A stretch of 64,000 bases of DNA, from assembly GCF_003148645.1 (NCBI RefSeq), contig NZ_QGGP01000007.1, positions 95,999 to 159,998 on the forward strand, read 5' to 3'. Numbering within the stretch: the stretch's first letter is position 1; every line of letters begins with the position of its first letter. The position numbers and the translations under genes are program-made. Positions 25,546 through 35,901 of this stretch are shown here, one piece after another. This DNA is from Xanthomarina spongicola. Lineage in GTDB: Bacteria; Bacteroidota; Bacteroidia; Flavobacteriales; Flavobacteriaceae. The notes beneath the pieces are model-generated. The model was not told the origin of the DNA and ran no database searches. It saw nothing but the letters and a program-made list of their open reading frames with translations.

Positions 25546-26688
25546 ATGAAATCAAAAACAATAAAAGCCAATTCCACAGAAACCATTATCAAAGAAATTG
25601 ATAAGGCAACTTCTGATGGATTCAAGCCAACTTTAGCAGTTGTTTTTTCTTCTATAAAGCGAGACTGGCTTAGCGTAATTAATGTTTTAAACAAAAAAGA
25701 AATTACTGTATTTGGAGCTACAACTGCTGGAGAGTTTATTGATGGTGATATTGAAGAAGGTAGCATTGTCATCATGTTGCTCGATATGAATCCATCATCT
25801 TTTAAATTAATATTTCTTGAAACAAGTACAGAAACTACTTTAGAAGATGCAAAAAAACTAGGAGGTATTGGAAAAGAAACCTTTACTAATCCTGCATTCA
25901 TCATAGCAACAGGTGGAATTTTCATAGATGGCGAACAAATTGTGGATGGCATCATGCAAGGTTTTGGAGAGGAAGTCACCATTTTTGGAGGGATGGCAGG
26001 AGATGATTTGATTGCTGAAAAACCCATTGTTTTTACCAACAATAAAAATAAAGATAACGCCTTAATAGCACTCATCATAGATGAAGACAAAATAGATGTA
26101 AGAGGTATCGCTACCTGTGGCTGGAATGCTATTGGCACCACAAAAACTGTGACTAAAAGCGAAGGCAATATTGTATATACCATTGACGACAAACCAGCAT
26201 TGGATATGTTAATGAAATACCTTGGTGTAGATGTAAAGCAAGATAATAACACAGGCATCGTTGCATTTCACAATTCTTGGTATTACCCACTTCAATTGGA
26301 AAGAGAAAACGGTGATACTGTAATACGTGCAACCAGATTTGCAAACAGTGAAGATCGTTCACTTATCTGTACTGGAAGCGTACCTCAAGGTGCTCAAATC
26401 AAGTTTTCACTGCCACCAGATTTTGACGCCATAGAAACAGTGGTTGCAGAATGTGCGAGTATTAAAGATAATGAGCAACAACAGGCAGATGCTTTAATTA
26501 TGTTCTCGTGTGTAAGCAGACATCTATCGTTTGGAGCTTTAATGAAAGAAGAAATAGAACAAGTTCAAAACGTTTGGAATGCACCTATGGTAGGCTTTTT
26601 TACTTATGGCGAATATGGTAAATCAAAAATTGGCACAAATGAATTTCACAACAATGCCTGTTGTGTTGTAGCCCTAAAAGAAAAATAA
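25546..26688 (+). CDS. FIST N/C-domain sensor protein, copy 3
   Basis: A 380-residue FIST protein, nearest relative of copy 2, with GATTAGEF, FGGMAGDD, FSCVSR and NACCVVALKEK. Differences cluster in the FIST C cavity region near residues 225-250 (DVKQDNNTGIVAFHNSW), where a ligand would contact the protein, so the two copies may recognise different compounds. It lies 3 bases after copy 2 and 3 bases before copy 4. Confidence 0.92.
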   Translation: MKSKTIKANSTETIIKEIDKATSDGFKPTLAVVFSSIKRDWLSVINVLNKKEITVFGATTAGEFIDGDIEEGSIVIMLLDMNPSSFKLIFLETSTETTLEDAKKLGGIGKETFTNPAFIIATGGIFIDGEQIVDGIMQGFGEEVTIFGGMAGDDLIAEKPIVFTNNKNKDNALIALIIDEDKIDVRGIATCGWNAIGTTKTVTKSEGNIVYTIDDKPALDMLMKYLGVDVKQDNNTGIVAFHNSWYYPLQLERENGDTVIRATRFANSEDRSLICTGSVPQGAQIKFSLPPDFDAIETVVAECASIKDNEQQQADALIMFSCVSRHLSFGALMKEEIEQVQNVWNAPMVGFFTYGEYGKSKIGTNEFHNNACCVVALKEK

Positions 26689-26691
26689 AAA

Positions 26692-27852
26692 ATGAGATCA
26701 AAATCAATACATGGTAAATCTGTTTCTGACATCCAAAGTGAATTGGATAATGCAATGGTTGATAGATTTAACCCAACATTAGCCATTGTCTTTATTTCTG
26801 TAAAGCAAGACAGAAACGCTATATGTAAATTGTTAGATTCCAAAAACTTGGATGTATTTGGTGCCACATCCTGTGGCGAGTTTATAAATGGACACCAAAC
26901 TAAAGGTGAAATTGCCATTTTACTTTTAGAATTATCAAAAGATCATTACACCATTCTTTTTGAAGACATAGGAGATAGAACCTTGGATGAAACAGTTTCA
27001 AATCTGGCTAATACTGCCTTGAAACAATTTATTAATCCCTCGCTTATAGTTTGCAGTCCAGGCGTTAACGAAAAAGAAGAAATTTTTGAAGGCGAGAAAA
27101 TGGTAAAAAGACTTGAAGAAAGCCTCGGACCAGATAAAATTTTCTTTGGAGGTATGGCAGGAGATGATTGGTTATTTAAAGGAAGCTTTGTTTTTACAAA
27201 TGAAAAAGAAACTGCTTGTGGACTTGTAGCTCTGGTATTAAACGCAGATAAAATTAATTTAAAAGGAATGGCCATTACTGGTTGGAAACCTTTGGGAATT
27301 ACAAGGACAGTTACTAAAAGCAATGACAATTTACTTTACGAGATAGATAATAAATCTGCTGTTGAACTATACTTGAAATATTTAGGGAAAGAAGGCAAAA
27401 TAACAGAAAACAATTTTAATGTATTTATAGAGTTAGGATTTGAATATCCATTCATAGTAGAAAGGGATAAAAACGAAACAATACTAATAACACCAATGAA
27501 AATTGACAGTAATGAAAAAGCACTTGTCATGAATCTACCTATATCAGAAGGCACAAAATTTTGGTTTACCAATCCTCCAGATTTCGATATTGTTGAAGAG
27601 GTAATTGAAAAAGCAACCCAATTAAAACAAGATTCTAAAGAAGAAGCCGATGCCATGTTGATTTTTTCATGCGCAGGAAGACACCCTATTCTTGGACCAA
27701 TGGTAACAGATGAAAATGAAAGACTCGCTGAAACGTGGAATACACCAATGGCTGGTTTTTTTACCTATGGTGAATTTGGACGCGTGCTAAATGGCAAACA
27801 AAATTTTCATTCAGGAGCATGTTGTTGGGTAACCCTAAAAGAAAAAGAATGA
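26692..27852 (+). CDS. FIST N/C-domain sensor protein, copy 4
   Basis: A 386-residue FIST protein, the most divergent of the four (GATSCGEF, FGGMAGDD, FSCAGR and GACCWVTLKEKE). The region between 100 and 130 has an insertion (CSPGVNEKEEIFEGEK) compared with the others. Its stop codon overlaps the ATG of the histidine kinase gene at 27849, a coupled arrangement that ties the FIST proteins to the kinase. Confidence 0.92.
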   Translation: MRSKSIHGKSVSDIQSELDNAMVDRFNPTLAIVFISVKQDRNAICKLLDSKNLDVFGATSCGEFINGHQTKGEIAILLLELSKDHYTILFEDIGDRTLDETVSNLANTALKQFINPSLIVCSPGVNEKEEIFEGEKMVKRLEESLGPDKIFFGGMAGDDWLFKGSFVFTNEKETACGLVALVLNADKINLKGMAITGWKPLGITRTVTKSNDNLLYEIDNKSAVELYLKYLGKEGKITENNFNVFIELGFEYPFIVERDKNETILITPMKIDSNEKALVMNLPISEGTKFWFTNPPDFDIVEEVIEKATQLKQDSKEEADAMLIFSCAGRHPILGPMVTDENERLAETWNTPMAGFFTYGEFGRVLNGKQNFHSGACCWVTLKEKE

Positions 27853-28895
27853 ACCAACACCTACAACATATTTTAGATTTTATTGAAAGTTCAAATCACT
27901 TTTCTGAAGATGACAAAGCTGCCTTATTAAAATCGGTAAAAAGTGCCGATAAAGATTTGCTCATTTCAGATTTTAAATTAGAACGAACTGAAAAAGTAAA
28001 ACGCACCACTGCTATTTTATTAGAGGAAACCATTGAAGAATTAGAGCATAAACGAAAAGCTATAGAAGACACAAAAAATGCACTTCAAAAATCGTTAGAT
28101 GAGCTTAAAGCGACTCAAACACAACTAATTCAATCTGAAAAAATGGCAAGTTTAGGTGAATTGACTGCTGGTATTGCACATGAAATTCAAAACCCCTTAA
28201 ACTTCGTCAATAATTTTTCAGAAGTCAGTAAAGAATTGCTAGAAGAGATGCTAGAAGAGCTTCAAAATGGCGACATGGAAGAAGTCAATGCCATTGCTCA
28301 AGATGTCATTCAGAATCTAGAGAAAATAAACCACCATGGAAAACGTGCAGATGGTATTGTAAAAGGCATGTTACAACATAGTCGAAGCAGTTCTGGAGTA
28401 AAAGAATTAACAGATATCAATGTTTTGGTAGATGAATATTTACGCCTGGCTTATCATGGCTTACGTGCCAAAGACAAATCGTTTAATGCTGCATTAGAAA
28501 CACATTTAGATGATTCCATTGGAAAAATAGAAATTGTGCCACAAGACTTTGGAAGAGTTGTATTAAACCTAATAACCAATGCCTTTTATGCTTGTAATGA
28601 AAAGAAAAAAATGCAAATTGAAGGATATGAACCTAAAGTAACTGTTGAAACAAAAAAAAATAAAGATTTTATAGAAATTCAAGTTCAAGACAATGGTAAT
28701 GGTATTCCTAAAAAAGTATTGGATAAAATATTTCAACCATTTTTTACAACCAAACCTACTGGACAAGGGACAGGATTAGGCTTATCCTTAAGTTACGATA
28801 TTATTAAAGCACATGGTGGCGACATTAAAGTAAACACCAAAGAAAACGAAGGCACAGCATTCATTATCACATTGCCAACAACCAAAAACGCATGA
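27849..28895 (+). CDS. Soluble sensor histidine kinase with coiled coil
   Basis: A 348-residue kinase without membrane segment. A helical N-terminal part leads into a coiled coil (about 45-95), then the HisKA motif ASLGELTAGIAHEIQNPLNF (phosphoacceptor His111), and HATPase_c with NLITNAFYA, DNGNGIP and GQGTGLGLSL. The start at 27849 is chosen because it overlaps the previous stop as ATGA; an earlier codon would overlap by 33 bases. The catalytic half closely matches the end of the giant kinase that follows, including the unusual NFVNNFSEVSKELL helix. The two are duplicates and may form mixed dimers. Confidence 0.93.
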   Translation: MNQHLQHILDFIESSNHFSEDDKAALLKSVKSADKDLLISDFKLERTEKVKRTTAILLEETIEELEHKRKAIEDTKNALQKSLDELKATQTQLIQSEKMASLGELTAGIAHEIQNPLNFVNNFSEVSKELLEEMLEELQNGDMEEVNAIAQDVIQNLEKINHHGKRADGIVKGMLQHSRSSSGVKELTDINVLVDEYLRLAYHGLRAKDKSFNAALETHLDDSIGKIEIVPQDFGRVVLNLITNAFYACNEKKKMQIEGYEPKVTVETKKNKDFIEIQVQDNGNGIPKKVLDKIFQPFFTTKPTGQGTGLGLSLSYDIIKAHGGDIKVNTKENEGTAFIITLPTTKNA

Positions 28896-31800
28896 AACTG
28901 ACCAAAAAAATAGAAACCGAAATCTGGAAGATTTATGATACTTGGATGCAAGGATACCTGAATGCAGATGTCGAAACATATAATTATTATTTTGATGAAG
29001 ACTATCATTTTATAGGCTCGACAAACAATGAAGAATTTCTAAACAAAAAAGATACTACAGATTTTTTTAGAGCTACAGGAGACCAATTTGCAGGATTGAC
29101 AGATTTGCGCAAGGAAACTAAAACACTTGAAGTATTTGGAGAACATGTTTTTTTAACCCATTTTTTTGATGCTTGGTTTAAAAACGATAAGGACTGGAGT
29201 TATTATGGGAGATTTCGATTTTCTTCTGTAATGCATAAAACTAAAGAAGGCTGGCGTTTTATATATCAACATTTTTCGATGCCAGACTCTAAATCTGAAG
29301 AAGGGCAAACCATTGGCTTCGATAAAGTCCATCTTGAAAATCAAGAGCTTCGAGAAGCTATTCTACGTAGAACTACTGAGCTGGAGCAAAAAAATCGTGA
29401 ACTCGAAGTAGAAACAGCTTTAGAACGTATTCGTGCTCAAGCAGTTGCCATGAAAGAATCTTCAGACTTACTTGATATCGTGGTTACTATGCGTAACGAA
29501 TTTATTAAACTAGGTCATGAAGCCCATTATTTCTGGCATATGATGTGGTTGCCAAAAACCTATGAAAAAGCGATGACTTCTGGTGATGGTAGCAAAATTG
29601 GTTTTGTCATGGAGTTACCAAGACATATTCATGGTGACATTCCTCAATTAGCAAAATGGGAAAAAAGCAAAAAACCAACCGTTGTGTATGCTATGAATAT
29701 TGACGAAGCCATTGATTATGTTGACAAAATGGTCAACTTAGGTGATTTTCAAAGTATAGATCCGCAAGCACCAACTCATGATGACATTAAACATATTGGT
29801 GGTTTGACCTTTATTATGGCAAGAACCACTCATGGAGAAATAGGTTACTCTTTGCCAGGAATAGTGAAAAATCCACCTGCAGAAGATCTAGATATTTTAA
29901 TACAATTTGCAGGAGCTTTCGACTTAGCACATCGAAGGTTTTTAGACCTTCAAAAAGCTGAAAAGCAAGCTAAAGAAGTGAAGATAGAATTGGCACTTGA
30001 AAAAGTGAGAAGCCGAACTATGGCTATGCAACATAGTGACGAATTACAAGAAGCCTCTTTCTTATTAGATGAACAAGTAAGAGCATTAGGTATTAAAACT
30101 TGGGGTTGCGCCTTCAATATTTATGGTGAAAAAGACTCAACCGAATGGTTTGGAAACGAAGCTGGCATACTACCTACTTATACTGTGCCTAGAAAAAGAA
30201 TATTTAAAAAATATTATCAAAAAGGTCAAAAAGGAGAATCATTGTTCATTCAGGAATTTTCTGGTAAAACATGTACAGATCATTACGAATATATGAGCTC
30301 GCTTCCTGTAATTGGTGATGTCTTAAAAAATTTAAAGAAAACAAATAAAGGTTTCCCAACCTATCAAATAGACCATGTCGTTTATTTTAAATATGGGTAT
30401 CTGTTGTTTATAACTAAAGAGCAAGTTCTTGATGCTCATGACGTTTTTAAACGTTTCGCAAAAGTCTTCGAGCAAACCTATACACGTTTCCTTGACCTTC
30501 AAAAAGCAGAAGCACAGGCCAGAGAAGCGCAAATTGAGGCTTCTTTAGAAAGAGTTCGTGCCAGTAGTATGGCTATGCACAAAAGTGAAGAATTACATGA
30601 AACTGGCTCAATTTTGTTCCAAGAACTTTCAAAACTTGGAATTGAAAAACTAACTACTGGTTATGTACTCTTTGACGAAGAAGAAAAAATTGGCTGGAGC
30701 CATAGTATAGATCCCAGAACTGGAAAAATTATGAATGCTCCTGTTGGTTTGCGTCAAACTGAAACCAAAGTAATGAAAGACATTACTAACAGTTGGAAAA
30801 AACAAGAACCTTTTTTAATCTTACAATTAGATGAAATAGAAACCATAAGGCATCAGACTTTTATGGCTGAACGGACTATCAATTTTCCAATGACAGTTAA
30901 ACAGTTATTGGCAATTTCACCTAAACGTCTTGTAGTACATACCTTCAACTTTAAACAAGGTTATCTATTATTGGTTGGTAGTGAGTTATTGACTTCTGAT
31001 CAAAAAGACATGCTAATTCGTTTTGCAAAAGTCTTTGAAATGACATATCGTCGTTTCCTCGACCTACAAAAAGCAGAAGCACAAGCCAAAGAAGCACAAA
31101 TAGAAATGGCTTTAGAAAAAGTACGTTCTAGAACTATGGCCATGCAAAGTAGTAGCGAATTACCAGAAGCTGCAAACAACTTGTTTCTTCAAGTACAAGG
31201 GTTAGGCATTCCAGCTTGGAGTGCTGGGTATTGTATTTGGGAGGACAACCAAAAAAGTGCTTGGTGCAATATGAGTAGCGAAGGTGAAATTCAAAAAGGA
31301 TTCTCGTTACCTACTATTGGCGAAGGTTATAATTTTGAGAAACCGCTTAAAAACAAAGAATCTTTTCATGTTGCAGAATTGGGTGGTAAGAAATTAGTAA
31401 AGCATTACGACTTTATGAAAACCCTTCCAGGCATTGGAGAAGTTTTAGAAGACTTTGACAAGAAAGGTATTGATTTACCAACTTTTCAAATCTTTCATAT
31501 TGTTTATTATACACATGGTTATCTCATGTTTATCACTTATGAACCTGTTCCAAACGATTGGGAAGTATTTAAACGTTTTGGGAAAGTTTTTGAACAAACA
31601 TATACGCGTTTTCTAGACCTTCAAAAAGCTGAAGCACAAGCCAGAGAAGCACAGATTGAAGCCTCTCTAGAACGCGTTCGCTCACAAGCTATGGCCATGC
31701 GAAAAAGTGACGATTTGGTGAATTGTACAAGTATCCTTTTTGACGAGTTAGAAAAACTTAATCTTTCCATAGAGCGCAGTGGTATTGGGATTTTTAATCC

Positions 31801-34800
31801 AGAAACCAAAGATTGTCAACTTTGGTCAATTGTTGTTGCTAAAGACGGTACAAAAGAATTAGCAACAGGTATTACCTCTCTCACAAATCACCCTATGCTT
31901 ATTAAAACTTTTGATTTTTGGAAAACTCAAAAATCTTTTACATATACTCTTGAGGGAAAAGAACTTGAAGACTACTATATACAAGTATCCAATAGTGAAT
32001 TTATTCTATCTGAGGAAGTAATTGGAAAATCCACATCGTTGAAAAAAGAGTATTACCACTACTCACCTTTCGGAGCTGGTGGATTATACTTTTTTTCTGA
32101 TTTAGAACCTCTTGATAAAGATAAACATATCATTCGCAGATTTGCAGAAGTTTTTGACCTAACCTATACACGATATGAGGATCTTCAAAAAGCAGAAGCA
32201 CAAGCTAGAGAAGCACAAATAGAGACGGCTTTAGAAAAGGTAAGAAGCCGAACCATGGCCATGCAAAAAGGTGAAGAAGTTAAAGATGTCGTCGTCCTTT
32301 TGTACAAAGAACTGATAGCACTTGGCGTTACCAACTTTGCTACTTGTGGTTATGTAGAAATAAATGAGGAAACCAACAGACAAGCAACTTGGGTTACAAG
32401 TCCAGGAGGAGACTCTCTAGGGTTATTTCATCTACCATTAACTGGAGATGTCCATTTTGACGAACGCTATGAAGCATGGAAAAAACAACAAACGGTATTC
32501 CATCAAACAGTTGCTGGTAAAGAGCGAAAAAAACACCTTGAATATGCCATTACCACATTCAATTCTAAAGAAGCAGAAGAAATGGTGCTTAATCAGTTCC
32601 CAGACCCAACTGTATTTTATTGCTTTAATTTTTCACATGGATATTTACACCTAGTCTCAGGTTCCTACCTTACTGAAAAAGAAGAGACTTTACTAGCCAG
32701 GTTTACAAGGGTTTTTGAACAAACCTATGCACGTTTTTTAGATCTTCAAAAAGCAGAGGAGCAAACCAGAACAGCTCAAATAAACTTAGCAGTAGAACGT
32801 GTAAGAGCCAAAGCTTTAGCTATGCACAAATCTGAAGAGATTATGCAAGTAGTAGCAAAGCTAAAAGACGAAGTCATGTCTCTAGATATTCCTGATGTGA
32901 TTGCCGCAACTATTTTCTTAAATGAAGGCGAGGATAAAGTAAGAATGTGGGATTTGTCATCCTTAGAAAAAGATGATGCTGGTTATGAGATCCCTTTTGA
33001 CATCACTTTTAAATTAAAAAAATCGGATCCTCATTTATATGTAAAACGTGTTTGGGAAAATCCAAATGACTACTTTTTAGAATTACAAGAAGCAAAAGAC
33101 TTTAAAAGAATTATTGCATGGCTTCGAGAAAATAATAAAAATAACATTGCCGATGAAGTTGAAGAATATACTGAATCCACAAAATTAGAACGTTTGCATC
33201 ATGCCGTAAAAAAATTAAATAATGGGAAGTTGGTTATCGATTTATTGAATCCACCTTCCAATGAAATGGAAACCATTTTAACTAAAATGGGAGCAGCATT
33301 CGATTTGGCTTATAAACGTTTTGAAGATTTACAAAAAGCAGAAGCACAAGCACGAGAATCACAAATTGAAGCAGCTTTAGAGAAAGTACGTTCACGTTCT
33401 TTGGCCATGCATAAACCTGAGGAACTTCAGGAAGTAGTTGCTGTTGTTGCCGAAAAACTAAAGGAACTAGGAGTTATATTCGATGCAGGTGGTGTCATTC
33501 TCTGTACTTATTTCCCAGATAACAAAGACGTTGTGCATTGGATAGCTGTTGATGACTTTTCAACTTCAGGAAGATATTTGGTACCCTATTTTGATAATCC
33601 TATTTTTAGTGAAGCATGGGATTCTAAAATTCGAGGAGATGCCTTTTTCTCTAAAGAATTTCCTGTAGAAGTGAAAAATGATTTTTTCAAACAAGCCTTT
33701 GAGAATAGTGATTATTGCAAGATGCCCGACGATTATAAACAGTTTGTACTTCAAGCTGACAGCCATAATCTCTCAGCTGCTTGGTCAAAAAATTCGGCAA
33801 TTATTATCCCTTCACTAACTGGAGCTGTTCTTTCTGAAAGCGATGCCGAAATAATGAAACGCTTTGCCAAAGTTTTTGAACAAGCTTATATACGGTTTAT
33901 GGATCTGCAAAAAGCGGAAGCTCAAACAAGAGAGTCACAAATAGAAGCAGCTTTAGAGCGTGTTCGTTCACGTAGTATGGCAATGCATAAAAGTGAGGAG
34001 ATGTTGGAGGTTATAGACGTTGTTGCTAAGCAACTATTACAATTGAATTTAAAATTTGAGACTGTTAGTTTTGGAAAGAATAACCAAGAAGGAGATTTTA
34101 AATTCTGGATTGCATCTAAAGGACAACCAAAACCGATGTTAATTCAAGTGCCTTTTATTAATTCTCGAGTGCTAAATTCTGTTAAGGAGGCACAAAAAAA
34201 AGGGATCAACTTTATAGAAGATGTTTTTAATTCAGAAGAAAACAAGGAATGGAGCGAACATTTAATTAAATTTTCAGAGTTAAAAAACCTACCTCAGGAA
34301 GCTAAAGATTTTATATTAAATGCTCCAGGTTTTGCGCGATCAAGTTTCTTGCTTAAAAGCATAAATTTATATGTTGGCAATTACAGAGCTATTCCTTTCA
34401 CAAAAGAAGAAAATGCCATTTTTAGCAGGTTTGCACATGTTTTTGAACAGGCTTATACGCGATTTTTAGACTTGAAAAAATCAGAAGCACAAGCTAGGGA
34501 AGCACAAATTGAAGCTTCTTTAGAGCGCGTAAGAAGCAGAACACTTGCTATGCAAACCTCTGATGAATTAGCTGAGACCTCTGTTATTGTTTTTAAACAA
34601 CTTTTAGAGTTAGGCATAGCTCCTAACCGTTTATTTATTGGCATTGTTAAAAGCGATAATGATACCATAGAAGCTTGGACAACAAACGAGGATGGTAGCA
34701 AGCTTGCTGTTCATTTTTCGCCACAGGCTTCAAAAAACAAATTCATAAAAAAAATGCTGGATGGCTGGAAACAGCAAAAAAAGTCGCTTGTAATCGATAT

Positions 34801-35896
34801 GAAAGGAAAAGAACTGGAAGCTTATTTCAAATACTTAAATGAAGACATGAAGATTCCTTTTATAGATGGTTTAAAGCAAAAAAGAAGAGTCCAAACCATT
34901 GCTTATTTTTCTGGTGGCTTAATAGGTATGGCTGCTCCTGTAGAACAACCTGATGACACCATCCATTTACTAGAGCGCTTCGCAGCTGTTTTTAATTTGA
35001 CGTACACACGATTTAAAGATTTAAAAATTGCCGAAGCCAATGCAGAAAAAGCAGAACAAGATTTAATAAAATTACAAGCCGCTAAAAAAAGTGCCGAAGA
35101 AGCCTTATCAGAACTACAACTCACTCAAAACCAATTAATCCAATCCGAAAAAATGGCAAGTTTGGGTGAATTAACGGCTGGAATTGCTCATGAAATTCAA
35201 AACCCTTTAAACTTTGTCAATAATTTTTCAGAAGTCAGTAAAGAGCTTTTAGACGAAATGCTTGAAGAAATAGAGAATGGCGACATGGAAGAAGTTAAAG
35301 CCATTATGGACGATGTGATACAAAATCTTGAAAAAATAAATCACCATGGCAAACGTGCAGATGGTATTGTAAAAGGGATGTTACAACATTCCAGAAGTAG
35401 TACAGGAACTAAAGACCCTACAAATATCAATGTGTTGGCCGATGAATATTTAAGATTAGCCTATCATGGTTTACGAGCCAAAGACAAAAGTTTTAATGCT
35501 ACTTTAGAAACGGATTACGATGATAGCATTGGCAATATAAATGTCATACCACAAGACATAGGACGTGTTATTTTAAACTTGTTAACCAATGCATTTTATG
35601 TGGTGAATGAAAAAAAACAACAAGCAAAAGATAGTTACAAACCAACAGTATCATTAACTACTAAGAAGGATGGTAATTGGGTAGCTATTTCAGTAAAAGA
35701 CAATGGTAATGGCATTCCTAAAACAGTATTAGATAAAATTTTTCAACCCTTTTTTACAACCAAACCAACTGGAAAAGGTACAGGATTAGGGCTGAGTATG
35801 AGTTATGATATTGTTACAAAAAGTCATGGAGGCGAATTGAAGGTGGAAACCAAACAAGGAGAAGGAACAGAATTTATTATAACACTACCAATTTAA
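28892..35896 (+). CDS. Giant histidine kinase: NTF2-like domain, ten GAF-like modules, HisKA-HATPase
   Basis: A 2334-residue cytosolic protein. Residues 1-150 form an NTF2/SnoaL-like domain (ETEIWKIYDTWMQGYLNADV). Then ten modules of 183-195 residues follow, each made of a helix linker with an ALEKVRSRTMAMQ-type motif, a GAF-like alpha/beta domain, and an exit helix RFLDLQKAEAQAREAQIEA. The linkers start near residues 176, 368, 551, 740, 925, 1113, 1300, 1495, 1687 and 1876. No membrane helix or receiver domain is seen. The end has HisKA with GIAHEIQNPLNF (His near 2100) and HATPase_c with DNGNGIP and GKGTGLGLSM. It overlaps the previous gene (ATGA) and precedes a stand-alone receiver by 5 bases. 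Confidence 0.93.
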   Translation: MKLTKKIETEIWKIYDTWMQGYLNADVETYNYYFDEDYHFIGSTNNEEFLNKKDTTDFFRATGDQFAGLTDLRKETKTLEVFGEHVFLTHFFDAWFKNDKDWSYYGRFRFSSVMHKTKEGWRFIYQHFSMPDSKSEEGQTIGFDKVHLENQELREAILRRTTELEQKNRELEVETALERIRAQAVAMKESSDLLDIVVTMRNEFIKLGHEAHYFWHMMWLPKTYEKAMTSGDGSKIGFVMELPRHIHGDIPQLAKWEKSKKPTVVYAMNIDEAIDYVDKMVNLGDFQSIDPQAPTHDDIKHIGGLTFIMARTTHGEIGYSLPGIVKNPPAEDLDILIQFAGAFDLAHRRFLDLQKAEKQAKEVKIELALEKVRSRTMAMQHSDELQEASFLLDEQVRALGIKTWGCAFNIYGEKDSTEWFGNEAGILPTYTVPRKRIFKKYYQKGQKGESLFIQEFSGKTCTDHYEYMSSLPVIGDVLKNLKKTNKGFPTYQIDHVVYFKYGYLLFITKEQVLDAHDVFKRFAKVFEQTYTRFLDLQKAEAQAREAQIEASLERVRASSMAMHKSEELHETGSILFQELSKLGIEKLTTGYVLFDEEEKIGWSHSIDPRTGKIMNAPVGLRQTETKVMKDITNSWKKQEPFLILQLDEIETIRHQTFMAERTINFPMTVKQLLAISPKRLVVHTFNFKQGYLLLVGSELLTSDQKDMLIRFAKVFEMTYRRFLDLQKAEAQAKEAQIEMALEKVRSRTMAMQSSSELPEAANNLFLQVQGLGIPAWSAGYCIWEDNQKSAWCNMSSEGEIQKGFSLPTIGEGYNFEKPLKNKESFHVAELGGKKLVKHYDFMKTLPGIGEVLEDFDKKGIDLPTFQIFHIVYYTHGYLMFITYEPVPNDWEVFKRFGKVFEQTYTRFLDLQKAEAQAREAQIEASLERVRSQAMAMRKSDDLVNCTSILFDELEKLNLSIERSGIGIFNPETKDCQLWSIVVAKDGTKELATGITSLTNHPMLIKTFDFWKTQKSFTYTLEGKELEDYYIQVSNSEFILSEEVIGKSTSLKKEYYHYSPFGAGGLYFFSDLEPLDKDKHIIRRFAEVFDLTYTRYEDLQKAEAQAREAQIETALEKVRSRTMAMQKGEEVKDVVVLLYKELIALGVTNFATCGYVEINEETNRQATWVTSPGGDSLGLFHLPLTGDVHFDERYEAWKKQQTVFHQTVAGKERKKHLEYAITTFNSKEAEEMVLNQFPDPTVFYCFNFSHGYLHLVSGSYLTEKEETLLARFTRVFEQTYARFLDLQKAEEQTRTAQINLAVERVRAKALAMHKSEEIMQVVAKLKDEVMSLDIPDVIAATIFLNEGEDKVRMWDLSSLEKDDAGYEIPFDITFKLKKSDPHLYVKRVWENPNDYFLELQEAKDFKRIIAWLRENNKNNIADEVEEYTESTKLERLHHAVKKLNNGKLVIDLLNPPSNEMETILTKMGAAFDLAYKRFEDLQKAEAQARESQIEAALEKVRSRSLAMHKPEELQEVVAVVAEKLKELGVIFDAGGVILCTYFPDNKDVVHWIAVDDFSTSGRYLVPYFDNPIFSEAWDSKIRGDAFFSKEFPVEVKNDFFKQAFENSDYCKMPDDYKQFVLQADSHNLSAAWSKNSAIIIPSLTGAVLSESDAEIMKRFAKVFEQAYIRFMDLQKAEAQTRESQIEAALERVRSRSMAMHKSEEMLEVIDVVAKQLLQLNLKFETVSFGKNNQEGDFKFWIASKGQPKPMLIQVPFINSRVLNSVKEAQKKGINFIEDVFNSEENKEWSEHLIKFSELKNLPQEAKDFILNAPGFARSSFLLKSINLYVGNYRAIPFTKEENAIFSRFAHVFEQAYTRFLDLKKSEAQAREAQIEASLERVRSRTLAMQTSDELAETSVIVFKQLLELGIAPNRLFIGIVKSDNDTIEAWTTNEDGSKLAVHFSPQASKNKFIKKMLDGWKQQKKSLVIDMKGKELEAYFKYLNEDMKIPFIDGLKQKRRVQTIAYFSGGLIGMAAPVEQPDDTIHLLERFAAVFNLTYTRFKDLKIAEANAEKAEQDLIKLQAAKKSAEEALSELQLTQNQLIQSEKMASLGELTAGIAHEIQNPLNFVNNFSEVSKELLDEMLEEIENGDMEEVKAIMDDVIQNLEKINHHGKRADGIVKGMLQHSRSSTGTKDPTNINVLADEYLRLAYHGLRAKDKSFNATLETDYDDSIGNINVIPQDIGRVILNLLTNAFYVVNEKKQQAKDSYKPTVSLTTKKDGNWVAISVKDNGNGIPKTVLDKIFQPFFTTKPTGKGTGLGLSMSYDIVTKSHGGELKVETKQGEGTEFIITLPI
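29417..34580 (+). repeat. Ten in-gene repeats with period about 565 bp
   Basis: The coiled-coil linkers of the giant kinase recur every 550-585 bases with highly similar DNA around CTTCAAAAAGCAGAAGC, while the GAF-like bodies between them are strongly diverged. This shows old module duplication with purified linkers, or gene conversion at linkers. Confidence 0.85.
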
Positions 35897-35901
35897 AAAA
35901 G

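Noticed and set aside
24384..26258. Long minus-strand open frames (up to 252 codons) opposite the FIST genes
   Set aside because: They lie antisense to well-supported genes, give low-complexity Ser/Ile/Pro-rich translations and have no domain; they come from codon bias of the FIST repeats.
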